Assembly: GCF_009769165.1 (NCBI RefSeq)
Contig: NZ_CP043476.1
Span: forward strand, 186,001 to 250,000
Direction: 5' to 3'
DNA length: 64,000 nt
DNA from: Xanthomonas hyacinthi
Lineage (GTDB): Bacteria > Pseudomonadota > Gammaproteobacteria > Xanthomonadales > Xanthomonadaceae
Shown: in pieces, positions 16,764 to 25,399 of the stretch
Position numbering within the stretch: the stretch's first letter is position 1
Layout: each line of letters starts with the position of its first letter
The notes under the pieces: model-generated
Seen by the model: the letters and a program-made list of their open reading frames with translations, nothing else
Told to the model about the DNA's origin: nothing
Database searches by the model: none
Translations under genes and position numbers: made by a program

Positions 16764-19101
16764 GCGCCACGCCGATGTCGCGCGGCACCGCGGCGGCGGC
16801 CTCGGCCAGGTGCGGGGTCACCACCACCGGGATCGACTTGGAGGTCGGCGTGCGCGCCTCGTCGGCGAAGCTGGACAACGGCACCAGGCCATTGGTCTCG
16901 GGATAGTAGGCGGCCAGGCAGCCGCGCGGGATGTTGTACTCGACCAGCAGGAAACGCTTGGCCTGGCGCTGCACGCCATCCTCGCCGAGGCTTTCCAGGT
17001 CCACCCAGGCGCCGGCCTGCAGGCCCAGATCGGCGATGTCGGCGGCGTTGATGAACAGCACCCGGCGCTCGCCGAACACGCCGCGGTAGCGGTCGTCCAG
17101 GCCGTAGATGGTGGTGTTGTACTGGTCGTGCGAGCGCGTGGTGGCCAGGATGAACACCGGCTGCTGCGGGCGCTGGCGGCGCGCGCGGTGGATCGGGTTG
17201 TCGGTCGGCACCGCGTGCACCTTGAACACCGCGCGGCCTTCCGGCGTCGCCCACACGCGGTCGCGCGCGCTGTTGGACAGGCGGAAGCCGCCGGGCACGC
17301 GCACCCGCGCGTTGAAGTCGGCGAAGTCCTCGAACACCTGCGCGATCAGCTCGCGGATGCGGTCGTAGTCGGCCACCAGCCAGCGCCAGCGGATCGCGCT
17401 ACGCGCGCCGAGGGTGGCCTCGGCCAGGCGCGCGACGATCGCCGGCTCCGACAGCAGCTGCGCCGAAGCCGGCGGATTGATCCCGGCCGACAGGTGCACC
17501 ATGCTCATCGAGTCCTCGACGCTGACGCTCTGCGGGCCGCCCTCCTGGATGTCGATCTCGGTGCGGCCCAGGCACGGCAGGATCAGCGCGTCGCGGCCGT
17601 GCACCAGGTGGCTGCGGTTGAGCTTGGTGGTCACGTGCACGGTGAGCTGGCAGCGGCGCAGCGCGCGGTGCGTGGCCTCGGTGTCGGGAGTGGCGGTGGC
17701 GAAGTTGCCGCCCATGCCGAAGAAGGTCCTGGCCCGCCCGTCGCGCATGGCCTCGATCGCGCCGACCGTATCGAAGCCGGATGCGCGCGGCGGCTCGAAA
17801 CCGAACACCGCCTGAAGCCGGTCCAGGAACGCGGCCGGCGGCTGCTCGTAGATCATCATCGTGCGGTCGCCCTGCACGTTGCTGTGGCCGCGCACCGGGC
17901 AGGCGCCGGCGCCGGGGCGGCCCAGATGGCCGCGCAGCAGCAGCAGGTTGGCGATCATGTGGATCGTGGCCACCGAATGCTTGTGCTGGGTGATGCCCAT
18001 GCCCCAGCAGGCGATCAGCCGCTCGGACTTCAGGTAGATCTCGCCGGCGTGGCGCAGCTCGGCCTCGCTCAGCCCGGATTCTTCGACGATGGTGGCCCAC
18101 GGCTCGGCGATCACCTCCGCGGCGAAGGCGTCGAAGTTGGCGGTGTGCTGGGCGATGAACTCCAGGTCAAGCAGGCGCGGCTGCGCCTCCCGCGCCGCTT
18201 CGGCATCGCGCTCCAGCACGTGCTTGATGATGCCCTTGACCGCGGCCAGGTCGCCGCCGATCTTCAGCTGGAAATAGTCCGAGGAGATCCGCGTGGAGCC
18301 GTTGTGCAGCATCTGCAGCTTGTCCTGCGGATCGGCGAACTTCTCCAGGCCGCGTTCGCGCAGCGGATTGAACGACACGATCGCCGCGCCGCGCCTGGCC
18401 GCCTGGCGCAGCTCGCCGAGCATGCGCGGATGGTTGGTGCCCGGGTTCTGGCCAAAGATGAAGATCGCATCGGCCAACTCGAAGTCGTGCAGCGACACCG
18501 TGCCCTTGCCGACCCCGATCTGCGACTTCAGCGCGGTGCCCGACGGCTCGTGGCACATGTTCGAGCAGTCCGGGAAGTTGTTGGTGCCGAACGCGCGCAC
18601 GAACAGCTGGTACAGGAACGCGGCCTCGTTGCTGGTGCGCCCGGAGGTGTAGAAGATCGCCTCGTCCGGCGAGGCCAGGCCGTTGAGGTGCCCGGCGATC
18701 AGCGCGAACGCCTCGTCCCAGCCCACCGGCACGTAATGGTCGCTGGCGCTGTCGTAGCGCAGCGGATGGGTCAGCCGGCCCTGCCCTTCCAGCCAGTAGT
18801 CGCTGTACTTGGCCAGCTGCGCGACGCTGTACTGCGCGAACAGCGCCGGGGTGGCACGGCGTGCGGTGGCTTCGGCCGCCACCGCCTTGGCGCCGTTCTC
18901 GCAGAATTCGAAGGTCGAGGTGTGGTCGCGGTCGGGCCAGGCGCAGCCGGGGCAGTCGAAGCCGTCGGGCTGATTGGCGTGCAGCAGGGTCTTGGCCCCC
19001 TGCACCGCCACGTCCTGCTGCAGCAGGTGGGTGGCGACGGCGCGCAGCGCGCCCCAGCCGCCGGCCGGCTGCGTATACGGCTGGATGGTTTTCTTGCTCA
19101 T
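16753..19101 (-). CDS. FdhF/YdeP-family molybdopterin oxidoreductase
   Basis: 782-residue molybdopterin enzyme of the formate-dehydrogenase-like YdeP group. It contains an N-terminal iron-sulfur-type CPGCAWPD motif and the Mo-cofactor domains (CSNMCHEPSG, FGQNPGTNHPRML, GMGITQHKHS, GHSNVQGDRTM). The C-terminal molybdopterin-dinucleotide domain has TTRSHDQYNTTIYG. It has no selenocysteine codon. The start overlaps the fdhD stop as ATGA (4 bp), so the two are translationally coupled. FdhD supplies the sulfur needed by such cofactors. YdeP proteins are often called formate dehydrogenases, but their true substrate is uncertain. The adjacent OFA transporter hints at formate or oxalate. Confidence 0.88.
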   Translation of the reverse strand: MSKKTIQPYTQPAGGWGALRAVATHLLQQDVAVQGAKTLLHANQPDGFDCPGCAWPDRDHTSTFEFCENGAKAVAAEATARRATPALFAQYSVAQLAKYSDYWLEGQGRLTHPLRYDSASDHYVPVGWDEAFALIAGHLNGLASPDEAIFYTSGRTSNEAAFLYQLFVRAFGTNNFPDCSNMCHEPSGTALKSQIGVGKGTVSLHDFELADAIFIFGQNPGTNHPRMLGELRQAARRGAAIVSFNPLRERGLEKFADPQDKLQMLHNGSTRISSDYFQLKIGGDLAAVKGIIKHVLERDAEAAREAQPRLLDLEFIAQHTANFDAFAAEVIAEPWATIVEESGLSEAELRHAGEIYLKSERLIACWGMGITQHKHSVATIHMIANLLLLRGHLGRPGAGACPVRGHSNVQGDRTMMIYEQPPAAFLDRLQAVFGFEPPRASGFDTVGAIEAMRDGRARTFFGMGGNFATATPDTEATHRALRRCQLTVHVTTKLNRSHLVHGRDALILPCLGRTEIDIQEGGPQSVSVEDSMSMVHLSAGINPPASAQLLSEPAIVARLAEATLGARSAIRWRWLVADYDRIRELIAQVFEDFADFNARVRVPGGFRLSNSARDRVWATPEGRAVFKVHAVPTDNPIHRARRQRPQQPVFILATTRSHDQYNTTIYGLDDRYRGVFGERRVLFINAADIADLGLQAGAWVDLESLGEDGVQRQAKRFLLVEYNIPRGCLAAYYPETNGLVPLSSFADEARTPTSKSIPVVVTPHLAEAAAAVPRDIGVALVR

Positions 19102-19937
19102 GCGGGCGCTCCGGCGTGCGCGGCCTGATACAGGCGCTGCGGATGGCTATAGACGACGTAATCGTGGTCGCGGGCGAAACCGATCAGGGTCAGGCCGGCG
19201 CTGTCGGCCAGCGCGATCGCCAGCGCGGTGGGGGCGGAAATGGCGGCCAGCAGCGGGATGCCGGCCTGCGCGGCCTTCATCGCCATCTCGTAGCTGGCGC
19301 GGCTGGTGACCACGGCGAAACCGCTGGCCGGGTCCAGGCCAGCCGTGGCCAGCGCGCCGATCAGCTTGTCCAGCGCGTTGTGCCGGCCGACGTCCTCGCG
19401 CGCCAGCTGCACGCATCCCTCGGCGTCGGCCCATCCCGCGGCGTGGGTGGCACCGGTGAGCGCATTGAGCGGCTGCTGCTGGCGCAACTCGCGCAAGGCG
19501 CGGGCCAGCGCCGCCGGCGCGATCTCGGTGCCGGCCGGCAGCGGCCGCGGCGCGCGCAGCACCGCCTCGATCGATTCGCTGCCGCACACGCCGCAGCCGC
19601 TGCGGCCCTGCAGGTTGCGGCGCCGTGCCTGCAGGGCCGCGGCATGTGCGGGCGGGATCTGCAATTGCAGCGAAATCCCTTCCAGAAAGGTGTCCACGCC
19701 GACGATGCGCAGCTGCGCCGGGTCCTCGACGATGCCTTCGCTGAGCGAGAAGCCCAGCGCGAAGTCGTGCAGGTCTTCCGGGGTGGCCATCATCACCACG
19801 AACGGCTCGCCGTTGTAGGCGAACGCCACCGGCACCTCGGCCGCCACCAGATCCTGGGTGACGGCGCTGCGCCCGTCGTGATGGCGGCGCACGCCGCGCG
19901 CGACGGCGCCGGGCCGGGAAGACGCACGCGAGTACAT
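19098..19937 (-). CDS. fdhD: Formate dehydrogenase accessory sulfurtransferase FdhD
   Basis: 279-residue cytoplasmic protein that carries sulfur from a cysteine desulfurase to the molybdenum-bisMGD cofactor of formate-dehydrogenase-type enzymes. The family's double-cysteine motif appears as GCGVCGSES. Also conserved are FALGFSLSEGIV, AREDVGRHNALDKLIG and VVTSRASYEMAMKA. The ATG at 19937 has GGAGG about 10 nt upstream. The gene lies 19 bp after the OFA transporter and overlaps its client enzyme by 4 bp. Confidence 0.94.
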   Translation of the reverse strand: MYSRASSRPGAVARGVRRHHDGRSAVTQDLVAAEVPVAFAYNGEPFVVMMATPEDLHDFALGFSLSEGIVEDPAQLRIVGVDTFLEGISLQLQIPPAHAAALQARRRNLQGRSGCGVCGSESIEAVLRAPRPLPAGTEIAPAALARALRELRQQQPLNALTGATHAAGWADAEGCVQLAREDVGRHNALDKLIGALATAGLDPASGFAVVTSRASYEMAMKAAQAGIPLLAAISAPTALAIALADSAGLTLIGFARDHDYVVYSHPQRLYQAAHAGAPA

Positions 19938-19956
19938 GGTGACGCCCCCCTCCGGA

Positions 19957-21639
19957 TCAGTGGAACAGCACGAACGCCTTCTGCAAGGTCACCGAGATGC
20001 CCCACAGCATCGGCACCGCGACCGCCAGCCAGGCCAGCGCCACCAGCAGCGGGTTGCCGCCATGGCCGACCTGCGCCAGCTGCGCCGCATCCAGCGCCGG
20101 CTGGCCGCTGTTGCCGACCTTCTCGTGCGCCAGGCGCTTTTCCTCGGCCAATTCTTCCGCGGTCATGAAGTGCCTGGCCGCCACCGGCCGTACCAGCAGG
20201 TTGCAGATCAGGCCCAGCACCAGCATCCCGGCCAGGATGTACATGGTCGTGTTGTACACCTGTGACGGCGGCACGCCCAGGCCCAACTGGTACTCGCGCA
20301 TATAGCCGACCACCACCGGGCCGAGGATGCCGGCGGTGGCCCAGGCGGTCAGCAGGCGCCCATGGATGGCGCCGACCATCTGCGTGCCGAACAGGTCGGC
20401 CAGGTAGGCCGGAATGGTGGCGAAGCCGCCGCCGTACATCGACAGGATCACGCAGAAGATGCCCACGAACAGCGCGCTGCCGCCGACCTTGCCGGCCCAC
20501 GGCGCCGCCGCGTACAGGGCGATGCCGAGCACGAAGAACAGGCTGTAGGTGTGCTTGCGGCCGAGCTTGTCGGACATGCTGGCCCAGAAGAAGCGCCCGC
20601 CAATGTTGAACAGGCTGAGCAGGCCGGTGAAGCCGGCGGCGATGGCGGCGATGGCCGCCAGCTGCGCGGTGTCCAGGCCGCCGAAGCCGGCGTCCACGCC
20701 GATCAGGCGGCCGCCGAACACCTCCTGCAGCATCGGCGAGGCCATGCCGATCACGCCGATGCCGGCCGACACGTTCAGGCACAGCACGCCCCACAGCAGC
20801 CAGAACTGCGGGATGCCCCAGACCTTGTTCACGTGCACGTGGTGGGCGGTGATCATCGCATTGGCGCTGGACGCCGGCGCGCTCCAGCCGGCCGGCGTCC
20901 AACCGCTCGGCGGCACCCGGTAGCCGAACGCGCCGGCCATCATGAACACGAAATACAGCGCGGCCATGACCAGGAAGGTCTGCATCACCCCCACCGATGC
21001 CGGGCCGGCGAAATGGCGCATCAACGCATCGGCCAGCGGGCTGCCGATCATCGCGCCGCCGCCGAAACCCATGATCGCCATGCCGGTGGCCATGCCGCGG
21101 CGGTCCGGGAACCACTTGATCAGGGTCGACACCGGCGAGATGTAGCCCAGCCCCAGGCCGATGCCGCCGATCACGCCCGAGCCCAGCCACAGCAGCCAGA
21201 TCTGGTGCAGATGGATGCCCAGCGCCGAGATCACCAGCCCGCCGCACCAGCACAGCGCCGAGACCACGCCGGCCTTGCGCGGCCCGGCGCGCTCCAGCCA
21301 GCCGCCCCACAACGCCGCCGAGCAGCCCAGCAGCACGAAGAACAGCGTGTACATCCACTGCAGTTCGCTGATCTTCCAGTCGCAGCTGGCCGACACGATG
21401 CGCGCGAACAAGCCCATGTCGACCGGACACGCCAGCGCCTCGCTGATCCCCAGCGCCTTGGACAGCGGCAGCCAGAACACGCTGAAACCGTAGGCCATGC
21501 CGATGCACAGATGGATCGCCAGCGCCGCCGGCGGCACCAGCCAGCGGTTGAAACCCGGCCTGGCGACGATGCGTTCCTTCGACAGCAGGCCGGCATGGGC
21601 AATGTGCGCGGAACTCGCCGCGCCGTTCGAGTTGCTCAT
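19957..21639 (-). CDS. OFA-family MFS transporter (oxalate/formate antiporter-like)
   Basis: 560-residue inner-membrane transporter of the oxalate/formate antiporter family. Predicted membrane helices run throughout, with a longer cytoplasmic segment near residues 240-275 and a hydrophilic C-terminal stretch before the last helix. Motifs include WGGWLERAGPRKAGV, IKWFPDRRGMATGMAIMGFG, GGRFFWASMSDKLGRK and FGTQMVGAIHGRLLTAW. It is the first gene of a leftward operon with fdhD and the FdhF-like enzyme, which supports transport of formate, oxalate or a similar small acid. The ATG follows AAGGGG. Confidence 0.88.
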   Translation of the reverse strand: MSNSNGAASSAHIAHAGLLSKERIVARPGFNRWLVPPAALAIHLCIGMAYGFSVFWLPLSKALGISEALACPVDMGLFARIVSASCDWKISELQWMYTLFFVLLGCSAALWGGWLERAGPRKAGVVSALCWCGGLVISALGIHLHQIWLLWLGSGVIGGIGLGLGYISPVSTLIKWFPDRRGMATGMAIMGFGGGAMIGSPLADALMRHFAGPASVGVMQTFLVMAALYFVFMMAGAFGYRVPPSGWTPAGWSAPASSANAMITAHHVHVNKVWGIPQFWLLWGVLCLNVSAGIGVIGMASPMLQEVFGGRLIGVDAGFGGLDTAQLAAIAAIAAGFTGLLSLFNIGGRFFWASMSDKLGRKHTYSLFFVLGIALYAAAPWAGKVGGSALFVGIFCVILSMYGGGFATIPAYLADLFGTQMVGAIHGRLLTAWATAGILGPVVVGYMREYQLGLGVPPSQVYNTTMYILAGMLVLGLICNLLVRPVAARHFMTAEELAEEKRLAHEKVGNSGQPALDAAQLAQVGHGGNPLLVALAWLAVAVPMLWGISVTLQKAFVLFH

Positions 21640-22075
21640 TCGATTCCCCTTTCAGCGCATCGGCATCGTTATGTGATGAAGCGCATATTGCGGACGCAAC
21701 CGCGCGCGCCGAGCATAGTACGAAAGCGCGGCGGCGCCGAGCGCTGGATGGTTGCTGCAACGGCTGCTGGCGCGACCCTGCACAGTCCCACCAGCGCACA
21801 TGGAGGAACCGACCCATGCCGCGGTCGCCGCCTGCCTCGCCGGCAGCCAGGCCGATGCCGGCTTCGGCCTGGAACCGCCGGCGTGGCGCTATGGACTGGA
21901 CTTCAGCCCCGACGCTGTTGCCGGCCACGCCTGTTCGGAACCAGGACGCTTCGGCAAATCCGCAAAGACATCTGCAAACAAAAAAACCACGCACACCGGC
22001 GCGCCTGCAGCGCCGGCGCGCCGTTTGCGGCCGCGTCGGTTAGGCTTTGCGCCCCTTCGCATCCGAAACGCGCCC
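21640..22075. other. Divergent intergenic region, OFA operon / secreted hypothetical protein
   Basis: 436 bp. It must hold both promoters. Two in-frame extensions upstream of 22076 lack protein character. A short stretch near 21896-21910 (cttcagccccgacgc) resembles half of the dispersed palindromes seen elsewhere in the window. I see no RNA gene or clear operator. Confidence 0.4.
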
Positions 22076-22675
22076 ATGCCCATGCCCCTGTCGCTCCGCG
22101 TCGGCGTCGCCGCCGGCCTCCTGTTGCTCGCCACGCATGGCGCATGCGCCGCCGACCTGCCCGCCGAGGTGCTGCGCCAGCTGCCGGCCGGCTACCTGCC
22201 GCTGGCACAGCTGCACGCCGATCTGGACGGGGACGGTCGCGCCGATTATCTGGTGGCGCTGCAGCAACGCGGCGAGGCCGAGCGCGACCCGGCGCCGGCG
22301 CGGCCGCTGCTGATCGTCGTGCAGCAGGGCGACGGCCACTACCGGCTGGCCGCGCGCAACGACCGCGTGGTGCTCAAGCGCGACGATGGCGGCCAGTGCG
22401 ATCCGTTCACCGACAGCGACGATCCGTTCGCGGCCAAGGGCCGCTACTTCACCGTGCAGAACGGCGTCTCCTGCGGCCAGCACTGGACCTACTTCATCAC
22501 CTTCCGCTACGAACCCGAGCGCAAGACCTGGCTGTTCCACAAGCGCATCCGCCAGAGCTGGCAGCTGAATCCGGATCCGGCGCCGGGCGCCGATGCGCTG
22601 CGCAAGACCGCCGACAAGGTGGACGCCGCCGATCCCGGGCATCCGGTCACCTTTGCCGAGTACGTGCCGGACTGA
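22076..22675 (+). CDS. Secreted hypothetical protein with a DxDxDG-type loop
   Basis: 199-residue protein with a clear Sec signal peptide (cleavage probably after HGACA, about residue 25). The mature part begins ADLPAEVLRQLPAGY. It then has LHADLDGDGRADYLVAL, a calcium-loop-like DxDGDGxxD pattern as in FG-GAP/VCBS-type repeats. A cysteine pair (QCDPFT, VSCGQHW) could form a disulfide in the periplasm. The function is unknown. Two ATG codons, 22076 and 22082, both give a good signal peptide. It stands alone; the stop is followed almost at once by a pentanucleotide repeat. Confidence 0.75.
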   Translation: MPMPLSLRVGVAAGLLLLATHGACAADLPAEVLRQLPAGYLPLAQLHADLDGDGRADYLVALQQRGEAERDPAPARPLLIVVQQGDGHYRLAARNDRVVLKRDDGGQCDPFTDSDDPFAAKGRYFTVQNGVSCGQHWTYFITFRYEPERKTWLFHKRIRQSWQLNPDPAPGADALRKTADKVDAADPGHPVTFAEYVPD

Positions 22676-22687
22676 GTCCGCGGGGCT

Positions 22688-22742
22688 CGGGACGGGACGG
22701 GACGGGACGGGACGGGACGGGACGGGACGGGACGGGACGGGA
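22688..22742. repeat. (GGGAC)n pentanucleotide tandem repeat
   Basis: About eleven uninterrupted copies of GGGAC begin 13 bp after the stop codon of the secreted hypothetical protein. Such perfect short repeats change length readily. Here the array is outside any coding sequence. Confidence 0.92.
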
Positions 22743-22945
22743 GGATGCTGTCCCGGGGCAAATCGCTGTCAAGCGATTGGATAAAAAGAGTGCCGATTTT
22801 TTTGGATATCCAGAATCTGGTGTGGGTTTCGGGGTTTGGAGCTCTTGTAGCTCTCATCCCATAAAACGGATTTTAGTGTTGGAATCGAGAGTGAGCATGC
22901 CAATCTATAAATTGGATTTCAGTGTGGGTTCGCCCAAGGTGCTGA

Positions 22946-24286
22946 GTGACCGATTTCCTGCAGTTGCGTAGCCTCAAAACACTTGAAGTCGTGGGCGATG
23001 ACGAGCGTTATATCGTCAAAGCCGAAGGTGTATCGCCTTGGACAATCTGCCCGCTTTGCAAGAAAGGTCGGCTGCACGGCCACGGCTCGCAGGAGCAGTC
23101 GTTCCAGGACACGCCAACGCACGGCAAGCCGGTCGTGGTGTTCATCCAGCGCCGCCGCTATCGCTGCACAAACTGCAGCAAGACCCTATTCGAGCCGGTG
23201 GCCGACTTCGACGGCAAGCGCCAAGCCACGGCCCGCCTGGTGCACTATATCCGGGAACAGAGCTTCACCAAGACCTTCGCGGCCTTGGCTCGCGAAGTGG
23301 ACTTGGACGAGAAAACGATACGCCACGTCTTCGACGACTGCATCGAAGAGTTCGAGGCCAAGGTCAGGTTCCGGACGCCCCGCATCCTGGGGATCGACGA
23401 ACTCAAGATCATCGGTCAGTACCGGGCAATGATCACCAACATCGAGCGCAAGACCGTGTTCGATCTCCGGCCGACTCGAGCCAAAGCCGATCTGCTGCCC
23501 TATTTCCGCAGCCTGCGGGACAAGGACACCATCGAGTGGGTGGCGATGGATATGTACGCCGTCTACAAGCAGGTGGTGCGTGCCACGCTGCCGCAAGCGC
23601 GGATTGTGGTCGATCGCTTCCATATCCAGCGAATGGCCAACGATGCCTTGGAGAAGCTACGCAAGCGTATCCGCAAGGACTTGCCAGCTCGGCAGCGTCT
23701 CAAGCTGAAGGATGAGCGCTTCCTGCTGCTCAAGCGGCAGCACGCTCTGAAGGGCGCGGACATGGAGCGTGCCTTGGAATGGTTCCGCCAATTCCCCCAG
23801 CTCGGGGAGGCGCACGCCCTCAAGGAAGGGTTCCTGTCGATCTGGGATCACAAGAGCCGTCCGGAGGCTGAAACGGCCTGCGCGACGTGGTTAGGCAACA
23901 TTCCGCCGGAGCTGACGGCCACGTTCAAGGACCTGACCACCGCCGTTAACAATTGGCACGACGAAATCTTCGCCTACTTCGAGCAACCCATCACCAATGC
24001 CTATACTGAATCCGTCAACCGACTGGCCAAGGACATGAACCGTATGGGCAGGGGCTACAGCTTCGAGGTGATCCGGGCGCGGATGCTCTACAACGAGAAG
24101 GCGCGCAAAGATGGGGCCGTGGTCGAAAAAATCGTGGTCGAGGACGACACGCCGGTATCGACGGAGTTCTTTAGCAAGGCGACCCACAGTGCTGCAACAC
24201 GCAGGAAGGTCGTGAGTCGCGTTGTCGAATACGGGCCTTACATTCCGACGTTGGTGCGGCTGCTCGAAGAGGGGTATTTCGAGTAG
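22946..24286 (+). mobile_element. ISL3-family transposase
   Basis: 446-residue transposase. The N-terminal zinc ribbon (CPLCKKGRLHGHG, YRCTNCSK) and a helix-turn-helix (DLDEKTIRHVFDD) are followed by the catalytic DDE residues in LGIDELK, VVDRFHIQR and NAYTESVNRLAKDMN. This order and spacing are typical of ISL3. The likely start is GTG at 22946, preceded by AAGGTG. The protein is full length and apparently intact. I could not find matching terminal inverted repeats: neither the 200 bp to the left nor the 37 bp before the next gene contains a convincing pair. The ends are therefore unresolved and one may be deleted. Confidence 0.92.
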
Positions 24287-24323
24287 CCCCTCGACGAGCG
24301 ACACAATGGATGGATCTGCCGAA

Positions 24324-24677
24324 TCAACTGGCCGCTTGCTTGTCGCGTAAGCGTAGGTGTGTGGCGCCAACTAATAACGCAATGGGAATAAGCGACAACG
24401 TTGCGAAGGGGAAGTCGATCGCTGGAAACGTGTCCGGCCTCAGCGCCCAAGGAAACACCACCGCAGCGATACCGATAAGCGCCACACCCAGTTTCGTAGG
24501 CGCGAAGGCCCATAACAGCACGATTACACCCAGCAAAATGAGAAAGCCGGTGTTCAAGAACATGGCTTGCTCATCGGTCGTATACCAGCCGTAGCGCATT
24601 TTGAATGAAAAGTAATGCGCTACAACTGCGATTGCCGCAGTAATGGCAAAGGCGATGCTGAGCTTGCGCACCTTCAT
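24324..24677 (-). CDS. Small four-helix membrane protein, candidate immunity protein
   Basis: 117-residue integral membrane protein with about four hydrophobic segments (near residues 6-25, 38-60, 63-80 and 90-107) and short charged ends (MKVRK, LRLRDKQAAS). I recognise no family. Its start codon overlaps the stop of the Rhs-tip gene as ATGA. Small proteins directly downstream of, and coupled to, Rhs C-termini are usually immunity proteins. A membrane location would suit a toxin acting in the periplasm or on the inner membrane. This role is inferred from position only. Base composition is markedly less GC-rich than the flanking core genes. Confidence 0.6.
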   Translation of the reverse strand: MKVRKLSIAFAITAAIAVVAHYFSFKMRYGWYTTDEQAMFLNTGFLILLGVIVLLWAFAPTKLGVALIGIAAVVFPWALRPDTFPAIDFPFATLSLIPIALLVGATHLRLRDKQAAS

Positions 24678-25399
24678 TTGCCTGTCATCGTATTGATGAT
24701 CTCACGCTGGTTCTGTTGCCACGTCTCTTGCACTTTCGGGTTCCAATACGACTCAAGAGCGGGATTTTGGTGCCAGTTGTTTCCTTCTCCGTAACTGCGA
24801 AGCATGACACTGCCGTTCTGATTGATTTCTCCATAGCGCATCACAAATCCCTCGGTGAGCTTGTGCTCACCTGAGATTGTGTAGTTCACCGTCACATCCG
24901 TAAATTTCGCGGGGTCCGGCGACGCAACCGAGAATGACCGGACATAATTTGGACCATCACGAACAGGTATGTTGCCGACGTTATTGCGCGTGCCGCCTGG
25001 CGTGGCTGGCATATCCCTACCTGGAGTAGGGTTTCCGCGGAATCCATCGCCAGCCTGCTGAGGCGTCAAACTGCTCGGCGTGACAACGTTGTACTGATGG
25101 AACGAGAAGTCGCCAGGACTGAACCCTTCTGCGCCCACATTGTTCGTGATGCCAGGAAGACTCGGCACCGTCTTGTCTTCGGGTTGGATATAGATCTGTC
25201 CATCCTTGACTACTGATCGACGTCCGTCAGGGTCAACGAACTTGTACGGATTGTTATTCCCGTAGTAGTAGCGATTGAAGTTCTGCCCGTTGTTCGGGTT
25301 CGCCTTCACGGGATCAACCGAGAGCCAGCGGGCTTCCGCCACACCAGACACTGCCGCGGGTGCCATGCTCAATGCTGTAAGACTCAAGTTCCGCATCAT
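24674..25399 (-). CDS. Mini-Rhs protein: signal peptide + Rhs core end + variable C-terminal domain
   Basis: 241-residue protein. Residues 1-23 look like a Sec signal peptide (MMRNLSLTALSMAPAAVSG, then VAEA). Directly after it comes the last piece of an Rhs core, RWLSVDPVKANPNNGQNFNR and NNPYKFVDPDGR. The remaining 180 or so residues are an unrecognised tip ending in GEGNNWHQNPALESYWNPK. Ordinary Rhs toxins are over 1000 residues and carry a beta-cocoon of YD repeats; none is present here. It is either an orphan Rhs C-terminus with its own export signal or a relic that gained one by chance. It overlaps the upstream gene by ATGA and the downstream membrane gene by ATGA. No toxin family was recognised. 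Confidence 0.72.
   Translation of the reverse strand: MMRNLSLTALSMAPAAVSGVAEARWLSVDPVKANPNNGQNFNRYYYGNNNPYKFVDPDGRRSVVKDGQIYIQPEDKTVPSLPGITNNVGAEGFSPGDFSFHQYNVVTPSSLTPQQAGDGFRGNPTPGRDMPATPGGTRNNVGNIPVRDGPNYVRSFSVASPDPAKFTDVTVNYTISGEHKLTEGFVMRYGEINQNGSVMLRSYGEGNNWHQNPALESYWNPKVQETWQQNQREIINTMTGK

Noticed and set aside
16235..19128. Rightward ORFs of 223 and 836 codons opposite the FdhF-like gene
   Set aside because: They are antisense, His/Arg/Val-rich and without motifs; the leftward gene has complete molybdopterin motifs and coupled neighbours.
22760..24323. Terminal inverted repeats for the ISL3 transposase
   Set aside because: I compared the sequence flanking both sides of the gene by eye and found no pair longer than chance; I therefore did not set IS boundaries.
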